Assembly: GCA_964487895.1 (NCBI GenBank)
Contig: CAZASM010000017.1
Coordinates: forward strand, 1-22,448
Direction: 5' to 3'
Source of the DNA: CAYYYA01 sp964487895
Lineage (GTDB): Bacteria > Patescibacteriota > Patescibacteriia > UBA1558 > 2-01-FULL-52-15
Length of the DNA stretch: 22,448 nucleotides
The notes beneath the pieces are model-generated. The model searched no databases. It was given only the letters and a program-made list of their open reading frames with translations, and had not been told where the DNA came from. Below are positions 1 to 6,788 of the stretch, piece after piece; within the stretch, counting starts at the first letter, position 1, and each line of letters starts with the position of its first letter. Position numbers and translations under genes: made by a program.

Positions 1-1501
1 GTAGACGACTATAAATTATTGCTTCAGCTATATATTTTTTTAGGAAAGTTTGTCGATATGCAGGCACACCATGCCACCAGTCTGTCAATTTTTTGGTTGG
101 AGTAGTTTTGTTTGATAGGGAGTCTACAAAAGTCGAGTCATCAAACAGCTCAAGGGAATTACCTTGGAGACCACGGGGTGCTTCAATCTTATATGAAGAT
201 AGTTCAATCAACTGTAGACTATTATTTAATAATTCAGATAGTTGAACAGGTTGATTTTTTAACACATTTGTGACTTTTTTTGTAGCTAAACCTGTAAGTA
301 AATTAATCTCGAAAATTAATTCATAGTCACTGAGAAAGCGAGCGCTAATAGACTTGATATCAGCAGTAGTTGGCTCAGACTGGATTTTGGTTTTCAACTC
401 TTTAAACAGTCGATCAAATTTCTTAGTAGATATTCTATTTAAATTATACGAGTTTTTTATTGTTGAGACTAAGTGTCGGTCAAAAGATATTTTTGGTTGA
501 AAACGCGCATTTTTGAGATAACTAAACGAGGGTAGTATTCCTTGAATTTCTTTTTCTTTATCAACGTATAATTCATTGCCTACAATCTTGAGAAATTGCG
601 TGTCTTGATACTTGATTCCATATCTTTTATAGACAGAACTAACGGGACCATCGGAGGCATAAATTTTATTTAATAGAGAGAGGGTAATCGGAGTTGGTCT
701 GGGAGCAATTTCAGAAAGTTCGGTCTTGTCTAAATAGTAAGCGGAATCTGCAGGCATAACGGTATCTAACCACTTGGCTTGATCATATTGATCTTTAGAG
801 AGCGTGGTGATAGGCCTAGTTTGTAGAATATAGAAACGCTCATTTTTAATGCACCATTCAATGTCTTGAGGAAAGCCCATCTTGTCTTCCATTTTTTTGA
901 AGTTGTCTATAATGCTATTTTGTCTAAAAGATCTGGGGAAGCCAGATACTTCTGGGTTATTCCAATAAAAGGATTTTTTAGTCGGTTGAATTTGGCCGCT
1001 GACTAATTTCTCACCCTGACAAAACCCATACTCTACTATCATCTCTCGTCCACCATTTGGATTTCTAGTGAAGGCTATGCCTGAAAAATCAGCTACGATA
1101 TATTCTTGGATAATAATAGAAAATTGATCAAGTTTGCCGTCGAGAAATACTTTGGCCTGACTCAGAACCTCAAAAATTGCTTCACTTACTTCTTGAGCAG
1201 ATAGATTGGTTTTGGTCAGAAATTGTCCAGCGAATGACTCATTAGCACTGTCTTCGATTAACGCGCTTGATCTGACGACGTAGGTATGTTGGCCTAAGGT
1301 AGCAGTAGACTGATTTGCTACGGTATCTCGTAGGGCTGTATCTACTAGGAGTTTTTCGGATAGGTATGATGGTAGAGCGATAAAATTTGGGACCACGAAA
1401 CCCCAATCCAAACATTTTTTCAGATTCAAAGTTTTGGCACCAAGATGAGTGGCATGTTTACTTATCTCGGAAGCGATGATGATATTGGTGGATGTCGACA
1501 T
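1..1501 (-). CDS. PEP-utilising enzyme / pyruvate phosphate dikinase N-terminal-like protein (3' end outside window)
   Basis: I translated this frame by hand; it stays open for 500 codons from an ATG at 1501 to the left edge, so the C-terminus is missing. Residues about 1-245 resemble the ATP-grasp nucleotide-binding domain of pyruvate phosphate dikinase, PEP synthase and rifampicin phosphotransferase: an RSSALIEDSANESFAGQF segment near residue 78 matches the family's RSS...ED...SFAGQ block, and DIEW...LQTRPIT near residue 240 matches its closing block. The region after that (TELSEIAPRPTP, then a long helical stretch) looks like the linker seen in PEP-utilising proteins; the swivelling phosphohistidine domain would lie beyond the window. 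It probably moves a phosphate from ATP or PEP to a substrate, but that substrate cannot be told. No Shine-Dalgarno is seen; a possible -10 (TTTAAT, 1509-1514) lies 7 bases from the ATG. Confidence 0.8.
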   Translation of the reverse strand, partial: MSTSTNIIIASEISKHATHLGAKTLNLKKCLDWGFVVPNFIALPSYLSEKLLVDTALRDTVANQSTATLGQHTYVVRSSALIEDSANESFAGQFLTKTNLSAQEVSEAIFEVLSQAKVFLDGKLDQFSIIIQEYIVADFSGIAFTRNPNGGREMIVEYGFCQGEKLVSGQIQPTKKSFYWNNPEVSGFPRSFRQNSIIDNFKKMEDKMGFPQDIEWCIKNERFYILQTRPITTLSKDQYDQAKWLDTVMPADSAYYLDKTELSEIAPRPTPITLSLLNKIYASDGPVSSVYKRYGIKYQDTQFLKIVGNELYVDKEKEIQGILPSFSYLKNARFQPKISFDRHLVSTIKNSYNLNRISTKKFDRLFKELKTKIQSEPTTADIKSISARFLSDYELIFEINLLTGLATKKVTNVLKNQPVQLSELLNNSLQLIELSSYKIEAPRGLQGNSLELFDDSTFVDSLSNKTTPTKKLTDWWHGVPAYRQTFLKKYIAEAIIYSRL

Positions 1502-1568
1502 AACGCAGATTAAAACCAGTTAGACAACAATATGCACAATTTAACCAAGAAGAAATTAGTTCAATTGT

Positions 1569-3221
1569 TTACTTTACGTATTCCCAGGGCTTATTATACC
1601 TACCTAAAAATTCGTGCCCACGAAGTTCCAATTCAACCCCGGTAATTTTAGCATCAAAGCAGTTAACATAATCATCACATACAGTGATAATTTTACTCCC
1701 TTTAGGAACTTGATCAAAAGCCGCTTCCATTTCAATGGAAGGAGTATACATGGTAGGGATGTTGACGCTACCGCTAATATGAAATTGACGATATTTATAG
1801 GGTTCTCTGGTATCTACTAGTAGTACGCCTTCGTCAACTTTTCTTTTAGTTTCACTGGTACTAAATACTACCTGATACCTTGAGTCGCTATACTGCTCTC
1901 CAAATTTTATATTTCCAATCCATTTCCCACCAAAATCAACCCAACCATTAGCCCCATTTTCTAGGTATGAAGCTACAATTTTTTTTGTTCGCAAAAATTC
2001 GGCTACTTCTTTCCCCCGTATGCCAGACCAGCAGATAACGTAAATGAATTTGTCTTTCGGTAGTTCAAGCCAGCGACCGGCTTTCAGATCAGCAAAACGA
2101 ATATGTAAACTATCAGGAAAGTGACCATTGGTATATTCAATATTCTCTCTAGCATCTAAGACGATATAATTTTTTGCCGTGTTGTTAGTGACATTTTTGA
2201 AATCTTGATTTGTAATAATGACAGAACGTTGGGCGTTGCTACCAAAAAACTCATATTCATCTGTCAGTTTGGTCTCATCTAGTTGTACTTGGTTGTTTTC
2301 AATTTGCCCTTGAGCCAGAATTTTTACCTCAGATGTGGCTACCTTAGTAGGTATTGCTGTTTTTAGCTCTAGGGTCATTAATACTCCATATCTGGTGAAG
2401 CTATCGCCCTCATACAATGTAAGCTCAATAGACGATTTCTGATCATCGATGCGGACTAATTTATCCAAGGTTATTTTAGTAGTTTTGACGTACCAGCCCT
2501 TAAATGTAGCCAGACTGACTGTTTTTTTTGACAGGGCATAGGCTTCATCCAAGCGCCCATTCGCGATACTACTGTAGTAGTTTTCAATAAACTTAGCCGA
2601 GATGTTAGTAGATATGACGTTAGAAACAAACTTACTGGAGGAAGTATTAATATCTGTATTTGCTTGGTTGCCGATGTTCAGTTGGTCATTAGCATCAGAT
2701 CGAGCTAGCTCCTCTCCTAATTTTCCTGGACCATTTGGATTGTAGCCGTTGGCTATCTCCTCTCCATCATTATAAGAGTCGCCATCTGTATCCGGATTAT
2801 CTGGGTTAGTTTTAAGCGTAATCTCTTCCTCGTCTGTCAGCCCATCATTATCAGAGTCTAAGGTGGTAGGTTGAGGTAGGGAGTTCATTTTACTTTCTTC
2901 TAACCACTTTTGGTATTCAGTATTTTGTCGATACTGAGCATAAAAAAAAGCTACTAGCAGAGAGCTGCCAATTACAATGATAATAAGTAGAGGTAGTATG
3001 ATTTTTTTGTGCGGAATAGCATAAAAGCGATTTTTAAAGAATTGAAAGAAGGCGCTAACGGCAGCAGTAAAAAAAAGAATAGTGATTGAAAAAACCTGAA
3101 CTACCTGTGTGCCAACATTAAAAATAAAATCAGGTGGGATTACGGCCTTTGCTCCGTGAAAAGGAAAAAAGATAATAGCCGCTAGTAATAGTGATAATAT
3201 TTTTGTTTTTTTCCTTGGCAT
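1569..3221 (-). CDS. Membrane-anchored protein with calcium-binding repeats and two extracytoplasmic rhodanese domains
   Basis: This is a 550-residue protein when started at the ATG at 3221. A TTG at 3233 would add four residues, but MPRKK followed by a hydrophobic stretch is the better signal sequence. Order: signal or first membrane segment (7-29), two further hydrophobic segments (about 36-62 and 74-95), a thrombospondin-type-3-like stretch with DSDNDG and DTDGD motifs (121-166), a roughly 120-residue region that could be NTF2-like (about 200-320), then two rhodanese domains (331-440 and 448-550). The first has a canonical CWSGIR active loop, so it could carry a persulfide. The second keeps a cysteine (CDDYVNC) but lacks the loop arginine and may be inactive or altered. 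The calcium-binding and rhodanese parts are expected outside the membrane. The gene ends 67 bases before the start of the PEP-utilising gene. Confidence 0.8.
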   Translation of the reverse strand: MPRKKTKILSLLLAAIIFFPFHGAKAVIPPDFIFNVGTQVVQVFSITILFFTAAVSAFFQFFKNRFYAIPHKKIILPLLIIIVIGSSLLVAFFYAQYRQNTEYQKWLEESKMNSLPQPTTLDSDNDGLTDEEEITLKTNPDNPDTDGDSYNDGEEIANGYNPNGPGKLGEELARSDANDQLNIGNQANTDINTSSSKFVSNVISTNISAKFIENYYSSIANGRLDEAYALSKKTVSLATFKGWYVKTTKITLDKLVRIDDQKSSIELTLYEGDSFTRYGVLMTLELKTAIPTKVATSEVKILAQGQIENNQVQLDETKLTDEYEFFGSNAQRSVIITNQDFKNVTNNTAKNYIVLDARENIEYTNGHFPDSLHIRFADLKAGRWLELPKDKFIYVICWSGIRGKEVAEFLRTKKIVASYLENGANGWVDFGGKWIGNIKFGEQYSDSRYQVVFSTSETKRKVDEGVLLVDTREPYKYRQFHISGSVNIPTMYTPSIEMEAAFDQVPKGSKIITVCDDYVNCFDAKITGVELELRGHEFLGRYNKPWEYVK

Positions 3222-3255
3222 GATGAATATCAAATTTTCAATTTATTCTGTATCG

Positions 3256-3276
3256 CCGTTTGGAAAGACCAAGCGG
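3256..3276. repeat. Short imperfect palindrome between the zinc-finger and rhodanese genes
   Basis: Arms CCGTTTGG and CCAAGCGG flank a 5-base loop. As plus-strand RNA all eight pairs form (one is U-G); as minus-strand RNA one is a C-A mismatch. No T-run follows in the direction of the flanking genes, so it is not an obvious terminator. A second small inverted repeat, TTACCT/AGGTAA, follows at about 3286-3302. Function unknown. Confidence 0.35.
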
Positions 3277-3306
3277 AGTTTGAAATTACCTCAGTAAGGT
3301 AAGTAT

Positions 3307-3660
3307 CTAAAACAGGTTTTTGTATTTAAGAAAAAATCTGCCAAATATAAGTCCGACAATCATAGCATATAGGCCATAGAGAATTGATAAAAACGGAGGA
3401 ATTAGAAAAGTCAATTCATTAGCAAAGATGATAAGGGCAGCTCCGGCAATGATATTAATAATATTCATAGTAAGACCAAAATTGAAGCTCTTTGGAGAGT
3501 ATTTCATCACAGGCTTGCTGAAAAAACCTAAATTTGTTTTAGCTTCATTAAAACATTGGATATGATATGGACTTGGGGTGGTTGTAAAGTGTGTTCCGAG
3601 TACGAAATCTTCTTTAGAAGTAATTGGTTTATGACAATAATCGCAAGTTATATTTTTCAT
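3307..3660 (-). CDS. Small membrane protein with N-terminal Cys/His metal-binding motif
   Basis: This is a 117-residue protein of unknown function. The N-terminus has CDYC (residues 6-9) and, about 25 residues later, HIQC, a CxxC...HxxC arrangement typical of a small zinc site. Residues about 60-110 are strongly hydrophobic and form two probable membrane helices; the last residues are basic (KYKNLF), a likely cytoplasmic tail. Its ATG overlaps the stop of the Mur ligase in an ATGA (3657-3660), so it is almost certainly translationally coupled to that gene and belongs to the ruvA-FemAB-Mur operon. A role tied to envelope synthesis is inferred from position only. I do not recognise a family. 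Confidence 0.75.
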   Translation of the reverse strand: MKNITCDYCHKPITSKEDFVLGTHFTTTPSPYHIQCFNEAKTNLGFFSKPVMKYSPKSFNFGLTMNIINIIAGAALIIFANELTFLIPPFLSILYGLYAMIVGLIFGRFFLKYKNLF

Positions 3661-4991
3661 ATTTTGCTACTTAGATTTTTAATTTTATTTTCAATCGCCG
3701 CGCGTGCCACCTCGCGATCATCCCAAGGGATTTTCTTACCATCAGCTACGGCCATAGTACCCTCTGAGCCTTTGCCGGTAATTAATATTATGTCGCCAGC
3801 TTGTGCTAGGTCGATAGCTTTGGTAATGCCGTCGAGCCGGGATACCTTCACAAATAAATTTTTGTCTACTTCTTTGCCATGATTCTGAGCACCAGTGACG
3901 ACACGTTGGATTAATGTCAGCGGTTGGTCATCATACGGATCTTCGTCAGTAGCGACAACATAATCGGCAAAGTCAGCAGCCATATTGCCGAGAATCTCAC
4001 CGCGCTTGGCATCACGGCCACCACCAGCAGTACCTAGTAGGTGAATTATTTTATTATGAGGCAGATCTTTGATCACTGTGTAAAGTTTCTTCATCGCAAC
4101 TGGTTCGAAAGCGTAGTCGACAATGACGGTGAAGTCTTGGCCTGCTTCGATTTTTTCTAATCGGCCAGGAATACCTTGTACTTGATTTAAACTGACGGCA
4201 CAATCTGCTAATGGAATTTCTAAAGCTACACCAATAGTAATAGCTGCTAGAGAATTATATAAATTATGTTCACCGAGAAGATGAGTGTGAAAGGCTTGAT
4301 GACTAACGGTGAAGTCACTGCCCTGAGTGGTGACGGCGATATTTTCAGCTGTAATAATATCATCACCAGTCTGATGTAAACTAAAAGCTAATTTACGATC
4401 AGCTGGCAGAGCAGAGAAGAAGGGATAGTTTGCGTCGTCCATATTGGTGACAGCAATACGCTCGCGAGGAGCTCCGGGGATGATTTTCACTGGCTGTCGC
4501 ATCAGATGACGGAAAAGATTAGCCTTGGCTTGTTTGTAGTTTTCTAAGCCACCGTGAGCAGTATCATGCTCGGACCAGAAGTTAGTAATCAAGACAAGAT
4601 CAAAATGAATTCCCAAGTGTCGATATTGGCTGATGCCGAGGGAAGTGACTTCCACGACAACATAACGGCAGCCTTTGTCTACCATGGAACGTAATAATTT
4701 TTGTAATTGAAAACGTCCGACCATGGTCATCTTGGTATTATTTGGGACTGAGGTTTTACCATCATCGAAACGAATGCCAGAGGCTAGGCCAACTGTCTGA
4801 CCAGTTGATTTTAAAATATGATAGACCAACTCACAGGTAGTGGATTTACCTGAGGTACCGGTGATGCCGATCACGACCAGTTTTTCACTTGGATTCTGAT
4901 AATAACGAACAGCAATTGTAGCTAACAACCAATGATAGGTTTGTAACACTAGGCTAGGGGTAAAAGATTTAATAAAAGATTTAATAGTCAT
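3657..4991 (-). CDS. MurE-like Mur ligase without the usual N-terminal domain
   Basis: The protein has 444 residues with a Mur ligase P-loop (GTSGKSTT, residues 45-52), the central-domain block ending YKQAKANLF, whose first or second lysine is the family's carbamylated residue, and a C-terminal ligase domain (IPGRLEKIEAG, then LLGTAGGGRD). It most resembles UDP-MurNAc-tripeptide synthetase, which adds the third amino acid of the peptidoglycan stem. Two differences stand out. Only about 44 residues precede the P-loop, too few for the normal UDP-MurNAc-binding first domain of about 90-100 residues. The DNPR motif that reads diaminopimelate in typical MurE is replaced by DEDP. The added amino acid, or even the acceptor, may therefore differ. 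It lies 1 base after the FemAB-like gene and overlaps the next gene by 4. Confidence 0.8.
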   Translation of the reverse strand: MTIKSFIKSFTPSLVLQTYHWLLATIAVRYYQNPSEKLVVIGITGTSGKSTTCELVYHILKSTGQTVGLASGIRFDDGKTSVPNNTKMTMVGRFQLQKLLRSMVDKGCRYVVVEVTSLGISQYRHLGIHFDLVLITNFWSEHDTAHGGLENYKQAKANLFRHLMRQPVKIIPGAPRERIAVTNMDDANYPFFSALPADRKLAFSLHQTGDDIITAENIAVTTQGSDFTVSHQAFHTHLLGEHNLYNSLAAITIGVALEIPLADCAVSLNQVQGIPGRLEKIEAGQDFTVIVDYAFEPVAMKKLYTVIKDLPHNKIIHLLGTAGGGRDAKRGEILGNMAADFADYVVATDEDPYDDQPLTLIQRVVTGAQNHGKEVDKNLFVKVSRLDGITKAIDLAQAGDIILITGKGSEGTMAVADGKKIPWDDREVARAAIENKIKNLSSKI

Positions 4992-4992
4992 A

Positions 4993-6024
4993 TTAGAGGT
5001 GAAGCTTTTTCTTGAGAGTTAGGGCTAAACGATTTACCTGTCTTAGCTTAAGATAAACAGAGTACCACATAGGAATATAAATAAAATCAAAAGTACCAGG
5101 GCTAGTCATTTCTTCGCCGTTGAAACTACGTTTAAATCGGCTAAAGCCTTCCCACGATGGTTTGGAGCCATCAGCTGGCGCTAATCCGCCGAAATCAAAA
5201 TATCGAAAACCTAAGTCTCGAGCTTTTTTTATTGCTTCCCATTGCAACAGATACGGTGCCATCAAAGCTCGCTCATTATAGTCTGAGGCTCCGTGTAAGT
5301 AGGTAACGGTACTACCGTAAAAAATATAGACGTGAGCAGCAACCACTTGTTTGCCGCGATGAGCCCAAGCAATCTGGACGATACCTTCATTATCATTTGC
5401 CTGTATCAAAGCCTCATAGTGTTTGCGTTGATGTGAACGAATACGATGACGCAGACTGGTCTTCGGTAGGAGAGAGAGGAATTTTTCTAAACCAACAGCA
5501 CCGTCGTCCCATTTGACAGCTAATTCTTTTTTTTCTGCGAGACGGATATTATAACGAGTTTTTTCTTTGAAAGAGCTAAATAAATTTTCTTCTGACTGGT
5601 TCAAATTAAGAACCGTTGTCAGCTCAGGCTGAATTGATTCAGTCCGAACAAAAGGAATATCTAATTGCGGTGGTGCAATATTTGGTTCTAAACGGCAGAA
5701 AATTTCTTGGCGTTGTTGGGTGCCGATAGTGATATCGCGGATCTGAGTTAATACTAGAGCAAAGACTTCTTTGGCTTGAACAGGATTTGTGACGCTGATG
5801 AATGGTCCTTTGGGTGCGTAGAGATAACTTTTGCCAAAAAATAGTTTACGACTATAGAGTAGACACTGACCAACCACTTGATGATTGTCATAAACACTGA
5901 GTTGCCAGTTTTTCACGCCTTGAGCTGTCAGCACACGCGACCAAAAACGAGATTGCAAAAATGAACCAACCGGAAATTGATCGAGGAATTCTCGATGATC
6001 ACGAATGTTAAGTGAAACTTCCAT
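4993..6024 (-). CDS. FemA/FemB-family peptidoglycan bridge aminoacyltransferase
   Basis: This 343-residue protein has the two-lobed GNAT-like pattern of the FemABX family: an N-terminal half with SFLQSRFWSRVL and YLYAPKGPF, a KTRYNIRLAEKK segment near residue 155 (family K.R..IR.A.K.G), and a C-terminal half with YLHGASDYNER, APYLLQWEAI and FDFGG. Family members use aminoacyl-tRNA to add amino acids to the lipid II stem peptide at the inner face of the membrane. Placement directly before a Mur ligase fits this. Its ATG overlaps the ruvA stop in TAATG, so the two are translationally coupled. The amino acid transferred cannot be predicted. The family call is firm; the exact reaction is inferred. 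Confidence 0.85.
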   Translation of the reverse strand: MEVSLNIRDHREFLDQFPVGSFLQSRFWSRVLTAQGVKNWQLSVYDNHQVVGQCLLYSRKLFFGKSYLYAPKGPFISVTNPVQAKEVFALVLTQIRDITIGTQQRQEIFCRLEPNIAPPQLDIPFVRTESIQPELTTVLNLNQSEENLFSSFKEKTRYNIRLAEKKELAVKWDDGAVGLEKFLSLLPKTSLRHRIRSHQRKHYEALIQANDNEGIVQIAWAHRGKQVVAAHVYIFYGSTVTYLHGASDYNERALMAPYLLQWEAIKKARDLGFRYFDFGGLAPADGSKPSWEGFSRFKRSFNGEEMTSPGTFDFIYIPMWYSVYLKLRQVNRLALTLKKKLHL

Positions 6025-6605
6025 TAGTTATGTTTGCCTAGAATTTTTAAAGCTTCTTTGATGCGTTGACCTAGATCAGTAACTTCTGGAGAGATGTGGG
6101 GCAGTGTCTGGCGGATTTCTCGTTCTTTATATCCTAGCGAGGTCAATGCTTCTACTACTTGGGCATCTCCTAGATTGCCAACGGTGTTGATATCAAAGTC
6201 TGTCGTGATACGAATTTTTTCTTTCAACTCGACAATGATACGTTCTGCCGTTTTTTTCCCAATGCCAGTGACTTGTTGCAAGATAGCAGGATCACCATGA
6301 ACCACAGCTTTTTTAATATCTTCCAACGGTGCAACTGATAAGACACCGAGTGCGCTGCGTGGACCGACACCAGAGATGGAAATTAACTTTTGGAAAAATT
6401 CTAACTCCTCCCAGACTAAGAAGCCATAGAGTTCCAGAGCATCTTCACGCACGTGTGTATGAGTGAAAAGTGATACTTCCGTGAAGTCTTGGATTTTTTC
6501 TAAAGTCTGCTGGGAGATATTGACCTGATAGCCCAGAGCGCCAATATCAATGACGATGAATTTGTCTTGGCGGACGATGATAGTGCCTTTAATATAGCTA
6601 ATCAT
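6024..6605 (-). CDS. ruvA: Holliday junction branch migration protein RuvA
   Basis: At 193 residues this is the normal size for RuvA, which binds four-way DNA junctions as a tetramer and loads the RuvB motor. The N-terminal OB-fold begins MISYIKGTI and includes IGALGYQVNIS. Two helix-hairpin-helix motifs follow: ISGVGPRSALGVLS (about 77-90) and VTGIGKKTAERIIVELKEK (about 112-130). The small C-terminal domain that touches RuvB (about 145-193) is present with LTSLGYKEREI. It is the first gene of a four-gene minus-strand operon whose other members are envelope genes, an odd pairing. A possible -10 (TAGACT) precedes it. ruvB and ruvC are not in the window. Confidence 0.95.
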   Translation of the reverse strand: MISYIKGTIIVRQDKFIVIDIGALGYQVNISQQTLEKIQDFTEVSLFTHTHVREDALELYGFLVWEELEFFQKLISISGVGPRSALGVLSVAPLEDIKKAVVHGDPAILQQVTGIGKKTAERIIVELKEKIRITTDFDINTVGNLGDAQVVEALTSLGYKEREIRQTLPHISPEVTDLGQRIKEALKILGKHN

Positions 6606-6653
6606 AGAGCTTACTTTAGTCTATTTTGGCTTAAAAATCAACCCATTTAAGGA

Positions 6654-6695
6654 AATTAAGAGTTAAGAATGAAGAATGAAGAATATAGGAAGAGA
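6654..6695. repeat. Degenerate 7-base phased repeat tract (AATGAAG-type)
   Basis: Six consecutive heptamers read AATTAAG, AGTTAAG, AATGAAG, AATGAAG, AATATAG and GAAGAGA. The words drift but every unit keeps length 7 and most end in AG. The tract occupies the divergent spacer between ruvA (minus) and uvrB (plus). No promoter box was needed to explain it. The remaining part of this 183-base spacer holds only the uvrB hairpin and the presumed ruvA promoter. Confidence 0.7.
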
Positions 6696-6760
6696 TGGTA
6701 GATTTTAGTGCTTTTCAAATGTCGCAATCTCTGGCATAGTGTGAGTAACCTCCCCTTAAT

Positions 6761-6781
6761 CCCCTCCTTGTAAAGGAGGGG
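6761..6781 (+). promoter_or_regulatory. Perfect hairpin enclosing the uvrB Shine-Dalgarno
   Basis: CCCCTCCTT (6761-6769) and AAGGAGGGG (6773-6781) are exact inverse complements around a 3-base loop. The 3' arm holds an excellent Shine-Dalgarno (GGAGG) 7-11 bases before the uvrB ATG at 6789, so folding would hide the ribosome site. A further C-rich block (CCTCCCC) at 6749-6755 could pair with the same arm instead, giving two alternative folds. It may also be a dispersed repeat; from memory similar sequences occur in other bacterial spacers. Confidence 0.6.
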
Positions 6782-6788
6782 TAACTCT

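Noticed and set aside
6654..6695. CRISPR-like array in the repeat tracts
   Set aside because: Units are 7-8 bases with no spacers, far from the 23-50 base repeats and unique spacers of CRISPR, and no cas gene is present.
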